Shown: in pieces, positions 41,599 to 50,801 of the stretch
Numbering within the stretch: the stretch's first letter is position 1
How the letters are laid out: every line of letters starts with the position of its first letter
Assembly (NCBI GenBank): GCA_965204095.1
Contig: OZ241991.1
Coordinates: 2,604,001 to 2,668,000 of the forward strand
Direction of reading: 5' to 3'
DNA: 64,000 nt
Source: JAPPLB01 sp965204095
Lineage (GTDB): Bacteria > Acidobacteriota > Terriglobia > Bryobacterales > UBA6623
Notes under the pieces: generated by a model
Told to the model about the DNA's origin: nothing
The model's database searches: none
What the model saw: only the letters and a program-made list of their open reading frames with translations
Program-made: the position numbers and the translations under genes

Positions 41599-44055
41599 AT
41601 GTCAGGGAAACGACTTTGGATTTCGGGTTCTTGCTTGTGGCTGATGACCGTCCTCGCGGTGAGCGGCGTTTGCGCCGGTCTGCAGCCTGCAAAGATCGTC
41701 ATTACACCGTCCTCGCTCAGCCTCGACTCTTCCGAGCAGGGTCGGCGGGTCCTGGTGACGGGCGTCACGGCCGGCGGTGAAAAGTTCGACCTGACCCGCG
41801 AAGCCCGCTTCGAACCCTCCGGCGGCGTTCGTGTCGACGACGACGGTTATCTGTATGGCCTCTCCCAGGGAGCGGCCACCATCAAGGTTTCAGCACGCGG
41901 CCGGTCGGTCGACCTGCCGGTCAACGTCGGCGACCTTTCCCAGAAGCGCGCCATCAGCTTCCTGAGCGACATCATGCCCGTGCTCAACAAGCAGGGCTGC
42001 ACCGCCGGGGCCTGCCACGGGTCTGCCAAAGGCAAAAACGGCTTCAAGCTGTCGCTGCGCGGCTACGACCCCGAATTCGACTACCGCGCTCTTCTCTTCG
42101 ACGTATCCGGCCGCCGTTTCAACCGCGCCGACCCGGCCCGCAGTCTGATGCTCGCCAAGCCCACCCAGGCCGTGCCGCACGAGGGCGGGCTCCGCATCGA
42201 GAAGGGCTCGCGCTACTACGACACCATTTTCAACTGGATCTCCGCCGGCACTCCGTTCGGCGACACGCAAGGAGACTCGGTCGCCAGTCTCGAAGTCACG
42301 CCGCCGGAAGTCTTCATGAGCCGCCCCGGCATGAAGCAGCAGATTCTCGTGGTCGCCACCTACGGTGATGGTTCCACCCGAGATGTCACGCGCGAAGCCG
42401 TCGTCGCCAGTAGCCAGGACACCACGGCGAAGATCGTCGATGACTCCGTCGTCCAGGGCGAGCGCACCGGCGAGGCCACCCTGCTCGTTCGCTACGAAGG
42501 CAAGTTTGTGATCGTGCCGGTAACGATTCTCAATCCCGAGCCCGGTTTCGAGTGGAAACAGCTTTCGCGGCACAACTACATCGACGAGCACATTGACGCA
42601 AAACTCGAACGCCTCAAGATCCAGCCTTCCGAAGTCGCCGGCGACAGCACCTTCGTCCGCCGTGTCTACCTCGACCTCATCGGCATCCCGCCCACGCCGG
42701 AGGAAGCCCGTGCCTTCATCGAAGACCCGGAGACGTCTCGCCTCAAGCGCATCCGCCTGATTGACGAGTTGATGAGGAGCAAGGAGTTTGTCGACCACTG
42801 GGCGCTCAAGTGGGGAGACCTGCTGCAGTCCAACCGCAAGTACCTCGGTGAGAAAGGCACCTGGGCGTTCCGCCAATGGATCCGTGATCAGATCGCGTCC
42901 AATCGCCCCTACGACCAGGTAGTGCGGGAGTTGATCACCTCCACCGGCAGCACCTACCAGAATCCGGCTGCGAACTTCTTCCGCGTCAACAAGGATCCGA
43001 AAGAAGCGATGGAGAAAACGACGCAGCTCTTCCTGGGTGTGCGGATGGTCTGCGCGCAGTGCCACGATCACCCCTTCGAGCGCTGGACGCAGAATCAGTA
43101 CTTTCAGCTTGCCGCCTTCTTTGCGTCCGTGGGAGTCAAGCCGGGCTTCGATAGCGACGAGGAAATCGTCTATCTCAAGCGCGACGACAACACCGTCAAG
43201 CATCCCAAGACAGGGCGGATCGTCGAACCCGAGTATTTGATCGCCAGCGCCGGCGCGCCGCCCCTGAACTCCGAAGAGGATCGCCGCCTCGCCCTCGCCG
43301 AGTGGCTCACGTCGGATGAGAATCCGTTCTTCGCGCGCGCCATCACCAACCGTCTGTGGAGCTACTTCTTCGGACGCGGCATCATCGATCCTGTCGACGA
43401 CATTCGCGCCTCGAACCCGCCGGTGAACCCGGCGCTTCTCGAAGCTCTCGCCGCCGATTTCGTCAAGAACGGCTACGATCTGCAGCACGTGATCCGCACC
43501 ATCGTGAACTCACGCACCTACCAGGCCGGTATCGCAGCCAACGAGTGGAACGAGAACGACGCGACGAACTTCTCGCGATTCCTGCCGCGCCGGCTGACGG
43601 CCGAGTCTCTGCTCGACGCGATCACCGTCGCGACCGGCTCTCGTCCGGAGTTCGATGAAGTTCCACCCGACTTCACTGCGCAAGAGCTGCCCGACCCGCA
43701 CATCGGCAAGGGTGGTTTTCTCGACATGTTCGGCCGCCCCGAGCGGGAGTCGGCGTGCGAATGCGAACGCCGCAATGACATGAGTCTCCCGCAAGCGATG
43801 AGCCTCGTGAACGGACCGACGTTGGCGGAAGCGGTTGCCGATCCCGAGGGGCGGGTTGCCGCGGCCATCATCGCCGGGAAACCCGACCGCGAGCTGATCG
43901 AGGAACTGTACCTCGGCGCGCTCAGCCGCCTCCCGACGGCCGGTGAAATGGACAACGCCCTGACCTACTTGCGCCAGGGTTCCGGACGCGCCGCCGGAGC
44001 CCAGGATCTGCTGTGGGCGCTGATCAACAGCAACGCGTTTTTGTTCAATCGCTGA
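41599..44055 (+). CDS. DUF1549/DUF1553 cytochrome-like protein with a BIG2-like N-terminus
   Basis: An 818-residue exported protein. After the signal peptide (LWLMTVLAVSGVCAG), residues 30-110 resemble a BIG2 immunoglobulin-like domain (RRVLVTGVTAGGEKFDLTRE). A haem motif of the CX4CH form follows (CTAGACHG, Cys134, Cys139, His140), as seen in such proteins. Next are a second Ig-like segment, DUF1549 (HNYIDEHIDAKLERLKI, VRRVYLDLIGIPPTPEEARA), a CXXCH motif in VCAQCHDHPFERW (about 485-489), and C-terminal DUF1553 (NPFFARAITNRLWSYFFGRG, SLVNGPTLAEAV). The ATG at 41599 is favoured by AGGAG six bases upstream. The usual neighbour DUF1501 is absent. Confidence 0.92.
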   Translation: MSGKRLWISGSCLWLMTVLAVSGVCAGLQPAKIVITPSSLSLDSSEQGRRVLVTGVTAGGEKFDLTREARFEPSGGVRVDDDGYLYGLSQGAATIKVSARGRSVDLPVNVGDLSQKRAISFLSDIMPVLNKQGCTAGACHGSAKGKNGFKLSLRGYDPEFDYRALLFDVSGRRFNRADPARSLMLAKPTQAVPHEGGLRIEKGSRYYDTIFNWISAGTPFGDTQGDSVASLEVTPPEVFMSRPGMKQQILVVATYGDGSTRDVTREAVVASSQDTTAKIVDDSVVQGERTGEATLLVRYEGKFVIVPVTILNPEPGFEWKQLSRHNYIDEHIDAKLERLKIQPSEVAGDSTFVRRVYLDLIGIPPTPEEARAFIEDPETSRLKRIRLIDELMRSKEFVDHWALKWGDLLQSNRKYLGEKGTWAFRQWIRDQIASNRPYDQVVRELITSTGSTYQNPAANFFRVNKDPKEAMEKTTQLFLGVRMVCAQCHDHPFERWTQNQYFQLAAFFASVGVKPGFDSDEEIVYLKRDDNTVKHPKTGRIVEPEYLIASAGAPPLNSEEDRRLALAEWLTSDENPFFARAITNRLWSYFFGRGIIDPVDDIRASNPPVNPALLEALAADFVKNGYDLQHVIRTIVNSRTYQAGIAANEWNENDATNFSRFLPRRLTAESLLDAITVATGSRPEFDEVPPDFTAQELPDPHIGKGGFLDMFGRPERESACECERRNDMSLPQAMSLVNGPTLAEAVADPEGRVAAAIIAGKPDRELIEELYLGALSRLPTAGEMDNALTYLRQGSGRAAGAQDLLWALINSNAFLFNR

Positions 44056-44102
44056 GCGCGCCTGGACACGATGCTCCGCGCCCGAGATTCATGGGGGTTT
44101 GA

Positions 44103-46517
44103 ATGACGGCCCGACTCCTCTTCGCCGCCCTCCTGGTGCAATCCGCGCTGCTCGCGGCGGCTCCCTCGCTCACGCGTCTGGAACCCCGCGGCGGCCAACG
44201 AGGACAAGCCGTCAAGCTGACGCTGGTCGGGCGCGGCCTCGGAGATGCCTCCGAGATCGAGACCAGAATCCCGGGCGCCGTCACGCCGCTGTCTCCGCCG
44301 AAGAATCCCATGCAGCGCGGCCGGGAACTACCCTTCCTGGTCGAAATCGCTCCCGAAGCTGCCGTTGGCATATACCCCGTCCGCGTCAAGTCCCCCAACG
44401 GCCTGTCGAACATCCTGCTCTTCACCGTGGGCGCGTTTCCCGAGGTCGCGGAAGCCGAATCGAGCCGGACCGGCCCTGTCAATGACTCCGCCGGCCAGGC
44501 GCAACCCGTTGAGACGCCCGTCATCGTCAACGGCACTCTCTACGGCCCCGACCGTGACTACTACCGCATCGAGGCAGCGAAGCGCGAGCGGCTCGTCATT
44601 GAAGTGGAAGCGCGCCGCGTCGGCTCGGCCGTCGATCCGCTGATTCAGGTGCTCGACTCGTCCGGTCGCCGGCTCGCCTGGAACGACGACGCCCCCGGAA
44701 TCGGCATCGATGCCCGCGTCGAAGTGGAGTTCCCGGAAGCCGGCTCGTACTTCATCGCGGTGCGGGACTCAAAGTTCAGCAAGCAGGAGCAGGACTACTA
44801 CCGCCTCAAGATCGGTAAGTTCGCCTACGCCGAAGGCCTGTATCCGCTCGGATGGCGGCGCGGCGGCGAAACGGCTGTCGAGTTCCTCGGCGGAAACCTT
44901 GATGCGCCGGTCGGAACGAACATCGACCTATCCAGCGAGCAGTTGGCCGCCGAGTTCGCCATGTTGCACGTCCCCGGCATGCCGGGAGCCCTGCCCATGC
45001 CCTTCGTCCTGAGCGGCCAATCCGAAGCCTTGGAAACCGCCGGGGTGAAGACCGTCCTCGATCCCGAGACCTGGATGAACGGCCGCATCGCCAAGCCCGG
45101 CGAAGTCGATACCTACGTCCTCGAGGTGAAGCCCGAGGAGCACTGGTATATCGAGCTGCACGCTACCACGCTGGGAACGTCGCGGCTCTACGGTGTCCTC
45201 ACTGCGCGCTTGCCCGGCGGGGAACAGATGATGTCCACGCAGAACCTGACCGCCGAGGAAAAACTGTCCAACCTCGACGTCTCGCAAGACACCGGCATCG
45301 ATCAGTTCCTTTCCTTCCGGACCTCGGACGCCCAGGACGAGATCCATATCGAAGTCGAAGATCTGCTCGGCCGCGGCGGACCCGGCTTCGGCTACCGCAT
45401 CATCGCCCGCCGCCAGAGCGGCGACTTCACCCTCACGCTCCGCAGCCACGAGGTGAACGTCCCGACGAACGGAACGGCTCTCGTCATCGTGAACGCCGAG
45501 CGGCGTGGTTATGACGGTCCGATCCGACTTTTCGTCCCCGAAATCCCCGACGGCCTCGTCGCCGAAGGCGGCAACATGCCGCTCTATGAGATCGCCGGCA
45601 GCACCCGTCAGGGATCGTCGGCTTTGTTGACGCTGACCCACAAACCGGGCGCCGAGCTGCGTGACGCCGCTTTGCGGATCTGGGGCGAAGCCGAGATCGC
45701 TGGCCGGCTCGTCCGCCGCCGCGCCCGCGGACCGGGGCTCGAGGTCAATGTCCAGAGCGACAACGAGATCCGGCGGCTGGGCAGCGGCTTCAGCAGCGCC
45801 AACGTGGCGCCTTGGTTGGGAGCCGATCTTCCCGTCCGCATCGTCCCCGAGCAGCCTGCCTCGATCGAGGTCACCTCGTCCCGATATATGCGTATCATCC
45901 CCGGCCTGAAATACGAGTTGAACTGGGAGTTCCTTGCCAAGGATGACGGCATCGATCCTCCCCGGCGGATGGGCGCCAGTAAAACCCGTAACGTGCGCAC
46001 ATTCAACCGCCTTCGCAAGGAGGACATCGGCAAGCCTCGCGGCGTCTTCGACGTCGGAAGCCAGCTTGGTTGGGGTCCCGGAAAATACGAGATCGTTCTG
46101 GCGGCTGAGGTGAACATTGATGGCCGTAATGAGACCGTCTATGCCCCGGCGGTCACCGTCGACGTGATCCGGGCCTATGAAATCGAGCCCGAAGTCACCT
46201 CCCTGCAACCCGGCGACACAGGATATCTTGCCGCCCGCCTGAAGCGGGAACCGGGGTTTTCATCGTCGGTCGAGATCAAGCCCGAGAACCTGCCTCTCGA
46301 CGTCACCTGCGACCCGATTACCGCCGAACCCGGCATCGAAGACTTCCGGCTGCCCTGCACTGCCGGCCCCGATGCCTACCCCGGCGAATACGAGATCGAT
46401 CTGGCGTCTTCCTCCGTCGTCATCAGCGAACAGGGCCGCCGCATCCCCATCACCCAACCCGCCGTCAAAGCCAGGCTCCAGGTTCTCCGCAAAGGAGCAA
46501 AGCTGGCGGTCCGCTGA
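44103..46517 (+). CDS. exported PPC-domain protein, paralogue 2
   Basis: An 804-residue paralogue of the 39187-41589 product, with the same order: signal peptide (LLFAALLVQSALLAAA), PSLTRLEPRGGQRGQAVKLT, a PPC domain (GTLYGPDRDYYRIEAAKRER, SYFIAVRDSKFSKQEQ), EDLLGRGGPGFGYRIIARRQ, and the closing GEYEIDLASSSVVISEQGRR. It follows DUF1549 by 47 bases with GGGGG before the ATG. The two copies bracket the DUF1549 gene, so they may contribute two different binding surfaces to one exported complex. No catalytic motif is visible. Confidence 0.85.
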   Translation: MTARLLFAALLVQSALLAAAPSLTRLEPRGGQRGQAVKLTLVGRGLGDASEIETRIPGAVTPLSPPKNPMQRGRELPFLVEIAPEAAVGIYPVRVKSPNGLSNILLFTVGAFPEVAEAESSRTGPVNDSAGQAQPVETPVIVNGTLYGPDRDYYRIEAAKRERLVIEVEARRVGSAVDPLIQVLDSSGRRLAWNDDAPGIGIDARVEVEFPEAGSYFIAVRDSKFSKQEQDYYRLKIGKFAYAEGLYPLGWRRGGETAVEFLGGNLDAPVGTNIDLSSEQLAAEFAMLHVPGMPGALPMPFVLSGQSEALETAGVKTVLDPETWMNGRIAKPGEVDTYVLEVKPEEHWYIELHATTLGTSRLYGVLTARLPGGEQMMSTQNLTAEEKLSNLDVSQDTGIDQFLSFRTSDAQDEIHIEVEDLLGRGGPGFGYRIIARRQSGDFTLTLRSHEVNVPTNGTALVIVNAERRGYDGPIRLFVPEIPDGLVAEGGNMPLYEIAGSTRQGSSALLTLTHKPGAELRDAALRIWGEAEIAGRLVRRRARGPGLEVNVQSDNEIRRLGSGFSSANVAPWLGADLPVRIVPEQPASIEVTSSRYMRIIPGLKYELNWEFLAKDDGIDPPRRMGASKTRNVRTFNRLRKEDIGKPRGVFDVGSQLGWGPGKYEIVLAAEVNIDGRNETVYAPAVTVDVIRAYEIEPEVTSLQPGDTGYLAARLKREPGFSSSVEIKPENLPLDVTCDPITAEPGIEDFRLPCTAGPDAYPGEYEIDLASSSVVISEQGRRIPITQPAVKARLQVLRKGAKLAVR

Positions 46518-46518
46518 C

Positions 46519-46703
46519 CAGCCTGCATGTCTCGCCACGAGGTGAGGTGAAGTGCGTGAGAGGGCCGCGTCACGACGAGGCGCTAGCCGCTTGGCGCGCG
46601 CAGGCGTACTTGAACAGTACATCGAGCACGGCAAGCAAGCGCAACGAAGTCATGGCGGTCGTATCGCGTGCTTCGGCCGTCAGATGGTGAGAAATGCAGG
46701 CTT
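46519..46703 (+). repeat. foldback element A, copy 12 (full length)
   Basis: Left end CAGCCTGCATGTCTCGCC, right end GGTGAGAAATGCAGG. The GC hairpin has one change (GCGCTAGCCGCTTGGCGCGC), and the CTTGAACAGTAC hairpin is present. It begins 2 bases after the stop codon of the PPC paralogue 2. Confidence 0.88.
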
Positions 46704-46718
46704 GTCGCTGGACGCCGA

Positions 46719-46767
46719 CAACATGGCCTTTAAGGTTTTTCACGAATCACGATTCACGAAACACCTT
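46719..46767 (+). repeat. CACGAAT heptad array after foldback copy 12
   Basis: CGACAACATGGCCTTTAAGG (module I), then TTTTTCACGAATCACGATTC and ACGAAACACC in 7-base steps. It is separated from the foldback element by 16 bases, so here the two units are side by side instead of nested. Confidence 0.7.
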
Positions 46768-46828
46768 GGAACCAGGCCACCTGCCCCCGGTTGATTCGGA
46801 GCCCTTGCTTCACTCACAATAGTGACCT

Positions 46829-47071
46829 ATGGCCGCAACGCAAGTGGATTTCGACAACTTCATCGGGCGTTCCTGGGACCGCCTCGACCTCGCCGAGCGC
46901 GAACTGCTCTACGGTTCCTGCATCGCTCGCGAGATCTACACGCCGCAGACGTTGCCGCTCCAGCGCATCGAGGCGATCGGCGATTCCGTCGAGGCCTGTG
47001 TCGCCAAACTCCAGGAACGGAACCTCGATCCGCTGAACTTCGAGTTCGTTCGGCTCGATCCGCCCTACTAG
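46829..47071 (+). CDS. small conserved hypothetical protein
   Basis: An 80-residue protein beginning MAATQVDFDNFIGRSWDRLD and ending NLDPLNFEFVRLDPPY. It is mainly helical, acidic, without cysteines beyond a few and without a signal peptide. It has a normal protein composition and good codon use compared with its neighbours, which supports a real gene. I do not recognise the family. It lies 73 bases before the PQQ dehydrogenase in the same direction. Confidence 0.6.
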   Translation: MAATQVDFDNFIGRSWDRLDLAERELLYGSCIAREIYTPQTLPLQRIEAIGDSVEACVAKLQERNLDPLNFEFVRLDPPY

Positions 47072-47109
47072 CAGCAGCCCTGCTGTCCAGCTCAGGCCCC
47101 GCGGCAACC

Positions 47110-47138
47110 TTGACAGCCGCCGCCGCGGCCTCAATACT
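47110..47138 (+). promoter_or_regulatory. sigma-70-type promoter, leaderless, of the PQQ dehydrogenase gene
   Basis: TTGACA at 47110-47115, exactly 17 bases, then AATACT at 47133-47138. Six bases later comes the GTG start at 47145, so transcription should begin at or next to the start codon. Confidence 0.6.
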
Positions 47139-47144
47139 GGCAAG

Positions 47145-49010
47145 GTGTCGATCGTTCCACTGTTCCCTCTCCTTCTTTTTCTAGCTCTCTCCATACCCGC
47201 TCCCGCCCAGGATTGGCCTTCTTACGGCAATGATCCCGGCGGAATGCGCTACTCGCCTCTCGAGCAGATCAACAAGGAGAACGTTGGCGCGTTGGAAGTC
47301 GCCTGGGTTCATGACACCGGCGACATGAGTGACGGCACTTCGCTCCCGACACGCTCGGCGTTCGAGACGACCCCGTTGCTCGTCGACGGCGTGCTCTACG
47401 TGGTGACCGTCTTCCACCGGCTGGTGGCGCTCGACCCGGTCACCGGCAAGCAGCTCTGGGAGTTCGATCCGCGGTTTGACCGCAGCCAGCGCGTGAATCA
47501 ATATCACAGCCGTGGCGTCGCCTACTGGTCTGACGAGACCCGCAAGCGCATCTTCCTCGCGGACCAGCTCGGCCGGCTCTTCTCGATCGACACCGAAACT
47601 CACGAATCCGACCCCGGCTTCGGTGACGGCGGCATGGTCGATCTCAAGACGGGCATGTTGGTCGACCGCTACCCGCACCTTCGTTACGGGGTGACCTCGC
47701 CCGTCGCGCCTTGCGGCGACAAGGTGGTCGTCGGCGGCTGGGTGAGCGATGGGGAGCCGCAAGGCCCCAGCGGTGACGTTCGCGCCTTCGATGCCCGGAC
47801 GGGAGCGTTGGCGTGGCGCTTCCACGTCGTCCCGCGTCCCGGAGAGTACGGCCACGGCACATGGAGAGACGGCTCGTGGAAAGACCGAGGCGGAACCAAC
47901 GCCTGGTCCACCATGAGCGTCGACCCTGACCTCGAATGGGTCTTCGTTCCGCTGACTTCGCCCAGCACGGACTACTTCGGAGGCGACCGCAAGGGCATGA
48001 ACTTGTTCGGCAATGCCGTCGTAGCCATCGACTGCAACACCGGAAAACGCCAGTGGCACTTTCAAACCATCCATCACGACCTCTGGGATTGGGATCTTCC
48101 CGTCTACCCCAATCTTGTCGACGTTGTTCGTGACGGCAAGAAAATCCCGGCGGTCGCTCAAATCACCAAGACCGGCTTCATCTTCGTCCTCGACCGTATC
48201 ACGGGGCGGCCGCTGTTCCCCGTCGAAGAGAGGCCTGTCGAATCGAGCAATGTGCCCGGCGAGGAATCCTGGCCGACGCAGCCGTTTCCGGTGAAGCCGC
48301 CGTCGTTCGCACGGCAGTCCATGACTCGCCAAGAGATCACCGATGTAACCCCCGAGTCCCGCGCCGAGTGCATGGAGATGATCGACAACGCCTACTTCGA
48401 CGGTCCCATGTTTCGCGCCATTCGCGAACAGCTCACCATCCAGTTCCCCGGTACGAACGGAGGCGCCAACTGGGGCGGCGGCTCCTTTGATCCGACCGAA
48501 GGCGTGCTCTTCGTGAATTCGATGGACGTCGGCGCGCCCAAGCGCATGGTGAAACGCCCGGAGGGATCCAAGGTCCCCTACCGCAGCCGCGGAACGAGGT
48601 TTGGCCGCTTCTGGGACTCGAATATGTACCCCTGCCAGAAACCGCCCTGGGGACACCTCACGGCCGTCGATCTCAACACCGGCGAGTTTCGCTGGCGCGT
48701 GGTTCTCGGTGAAATCGACGATCTCACCAAACGCGGCATTCCCAAGACCGGAACGTCGAACCTGGGCGGCCCGATTGTCACAAAGGGTGGACTCGTCTTC
48801 ATCGCCGCGACCAACGACAGACGATTCCGCGCCTTCGACAAAGACACCGGCGAACAGCTTTGGGAAACCCGTCTCCCCGCCAGCGGCCACGCCACTCCCA
48901 TGACCTATCAGGGGCGAGACGGCAAGCAGTACGTTGTCATCGCAGCCGGCGGCGGCAACAAGTACAACAGCGACTTCAGCGGTAAAGTCGTTGCCTTCGC
49001 GCTGCCGTGA
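47145..49010 (+). CDS. PQQ-dependent dehydrogenase (quinoprotein, 8-bladed propeller)
   Basis: A 621-residue periplasmic quinoprotein of the glucose/alcohol dehydrogenase class. The signal peptide is MSIVPLFPLLLFLALSIPAPA. Propeller signatures recur: DWPSYGNDPGGMRYSPLEQI, VHDTGDMSDG, LVALDPVTGKQLWEFDPRFD, VVAIDCNTGKRQWHFQTIHH and DLWDWDLPVYPNLV, AVDLNTGEFRWRVVLGEID and KQYVVIAAGGGNKYNSDFSG. It oxidises an alcohol or sugar with PQQ and passes electrons to a cytochrome or quinone. There is no vicinal cysteine pair of the methanol-dehydrogenase type. GTG start with its own promoter. It has no cytochrome next to it on the same strand. Confidence 0.9.
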   Translation: MSIVPLFPLLLFLALSIPAPAQDWPSYGNDPGGMRYSPLEQINKENVGALEVAWVHDTGDMSDGTSLPTRSAFETTPLLVDGVLYVVTVFHRLVALDPVTGKQLWEFDPRFDRSQRVNQYHSRGVAYWSDETRKRIFLADQLGRLFSIDTETHESDPGFGDGGMVDLKTGMLVDRYPHLRYGVTSPVAPCGDKVVVGGWVSDGEPQGPSGDVRAFDARTGALAWRFHVVPRPGEYGHGTWRDGSWKDRGGTNAWSTMSVDPDLEWVFVPLTSPSTDYFGGDRKGMNLFGNAVVAIDCNTGKRQWHFQTIHHDLWDWDLPVYPNLVDVVRDGKKIPAVAQITKTGFIFVLDRITGRPLFPVEERPVESSNVPGEESWPTQPFPVKPPSFARQSMTRQEITDVTPESRAECMEMIDNAYFDGPMFRAIREQLTIQFPGTNGGANWGGGSFDPTEGVLFVNSMDVGAPKRMVKRPEGSKVPYRSRGTRFGRFWDSNMYPCQKPPWGHLTAVDLNTGEFRWRVVLGEIDDLTKRGIPKTGTSNLGGPIVTKGGLVFIAATNDRRFRAFDKDTGEQLWETRLPASGHATPMTYQGRDGKQYVVIAAGGGNKYNSDFSGKVVAFALP

Positions 49011-49018
49011 GTTACGGC

Positions 49019-49092
49019 CAGCCTGAATGTCTCACCACGCGGCGAGACGAAGTGCGTGAGAGGGCCGTCAGAAGTGAGTTATGTAGGCTGGA
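49019..49092 (+). repeat. foldback element A, copy 13 (internally deleted)
   Basis: CAGCCTGAATGTCTCACCAC and AGTGCGTGAGAGGGCCGTCA match the left arm. The rest is deleted down to a short right end, ATGTAGGCTGG, which pairs with the left CAGCCT. It occupies the 85-base gap between two convergent PQQ dehydrogenase genes. Confidence 0.75.
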
Positions 49093-49095
49093 CCG

Positions 49096-50688
49096 TCAGT
49101 CCATCAACGCGAAGGTCATGATCGCTTCGCCGGCCGCCACCGCCACGTATTGTTTCCCGCGGAACCGATAGGTGATCGGCGCAGCCGCTACCGACCCGCC
49201 AGACTGAAACTTCCAGAGCACCTTGCCCGTCTCGGCGTCGAACGCCGTCACGTATCCCTGCGGGTCTCCTCCGAACACCAGCCCTCCCGCCGTCGCCAGC
49301 AAGCCGCTGCTCGGATTGGACACCATCTCGTAGCGCCACTTCGTTTCTCCGGTCACCGGGTCCAGGGCGACGATGGACCCTGTTGCGGGTTCGTCGGGGA
49401 CGCCGCCCACCGTGCTGGCCTGGTACCACTGCCCTTTGATGTATCCCTGTGTCGTCCTGTAGTAGATATGGCATCCATCGATCGAATCGAAGTAATACAG
49501 CCCAGTCTGCGGGCTGTACGCCGTTGGGTGCCAGTTATGCCCTCCGCCCAATCCCGGGCAGGCGACGTTGCCTTCCTCTGTCGGGTCCTTCCCAGGAATC
49601 AGAATCGGCCGGCCTTTCGCGTCGATCCCGTCCGCCCAGGTGACCATCGTATAGGCGCGCGCCAGCAGGAACTCACCCGTCGTTCGATCGAGTACGTAGA
49701 AGTGACCGTTGCGATTCGCCTGTATCAGCGCCTTGCGCTTCTTGCCCTCGACGTCCAGATCCACCAGGACCGGGTCGGCCACCGCATCCCAATCGTGCAC
49801 GTCATGGGGTGTGAACTGGAAATGCCACTTCAGCGTACCCGTATCGGCGTCGAGCGCCACGACGCTGCACGTGTAGAGGTTATCGCCGGGCCGCACATCA
49901 CCATTCATGTCAGGCCCCGGATTGCCGGTGCCCCAATAGATCAGGTTCAGTTCCGGATCGTACGTCCCCGTAATCCAGGTCGACCCGCCCCCGCGCTTCC
50001 ACGAGTCGCCGCCCCAGGTCTCGTGTCCCGGCTCACCCGGACCCGGAACCGTCCAGAACCGCCAAACGCGGTCTCCGGTCTTGGCGTCGTAGGCATCCAG
50101 AAAATCTCGCGTGCCGAACTCCGCCCCCGCGATCCCCACCAGGACCATGTTCTTGACGATCAGCGGCGCGGCGGTCGCCGAATAGCCCTCCTTGTAGTCC
50201 GCAACGACCTTCTCCCACAGAACATCGCCGGTCTTGGCGTCGAGCGCCACGAGAGTCGCTCCGAAGTTCACCTTGTAGAGCGTGTCACCCAGAATCGCGA
50301 ACCCGCGGTTGGGCCGCGCGCAGCAGCCCTGGGCTTCTTTCGCCGGCTTCTTCGAGTAATGCCACAGCTCTCGCCCGGTCAGCAGATCCAGCGCCCAGGC
50401 GTGGTTGTTGTGGCCGGTCACGTACATGACGCCGTCGCTGACCAGCGGGGTCGTCTGGAGCCGGCCGGAAACGCCGGTCTGGAAAACCCACGAAGGCGCC
50501 AGGCGCTTCACGGTGCGGGTGCTGATCTCGTCCAGCTCGCTGTAGCGCCATCCGGAGTAGTTCCGGCCGTACGTCAGCCACGACTCCGCATCGCCTTGCG
50601 CATCGAGCAACATCTGGTTCGTGACGTCCCCGGCGAAAGCTCCGGCCGCGGAGAGCATGCCCAGAAGCAAGATGACGCTGCCTCTCAT
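49096..50688 (-). CDS. PQQ-dependent alcohol/methanol dehydrogenase-like protein
   Basis: A 530-residue quinoprotein. The start has an AGGAGGA Shine-Dalgarno 8 bases upstream and a signal peptide (MRGSVILLLGMLSAAGAFA). Vicinal cysteines Cys122-Cys123 in AQGCCARPNRGFAI are in the position of the disulfide ring over PQQ in methanol and ethanol dehydrogenases. Other landmarks: WLTYGRNYSGWRYSELDEI, GDSWKRGGGSTWITGTYDPE, YWGTGNPGPDMNGDVRPGDN and FQFTPHDVHDWDAV. The metal (calcium or lanthanide) cannot be decided here. It forms an operon with the upstream dihaem cytochrome c at 50802-51608, its probable electron acceptor. Confidence 0.92.
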   Translation of the reverse strand: MRGSVILLLGMLSAAGAFAGDVTNQMLLDAQGDAESWLTYGRNYSGWRYSELDEISTRTVKRLAPSWVFQTGVSGRLQTTPLVSDGVMYVTGHNNHAWALDLLTGRELWHYSKKPAKEAQGCCARPNRGFAILGDTLYKVNFGATLVALDAKTGDVLWEKVVADYKEGYSATAAPLIVKNMVLVGIAGAEFGTRDFLDAYDAKTGDRVWRFWTVPGPGEPGHETWGGDSWKRGGGSTWITGTYDPELNLIYWGTGNPGPDMNGDVRPGDNLYTCSVVALDADTGTLKWHFQFTPHDVHDWDAVADPVLVDLDVEGKKRKALIQANRNGHFYVLDRTTGEFLLARAYTMVTWADGIDAKGRPILIPGKDPTEEGNVACPGLGGGHNWHPTAYSPQTGLYYFDSIDGCHIYYRTTQGYIKGQWYQASTVGGVPDEPATGSIVALDPVTGETKWRYEMVSNPSSGLLATAGGLVFGGDPQGYVTAFDAETGKVLWKFQSGGSVAAAPITYRFRGKQYVAVAAGEAIMTFALMD

Positions 50689-50801
50689 CTTCGGTTTCCT
50701 CCTGCCATTTCTCTCGACCCGGGAGAAAATCTCCCAGCGCAATCGTGATCGAGGCGGGTTCCTGGATTCATCTGGTTGTTGACCAGCGTCTTCCGGACAC
50801 C

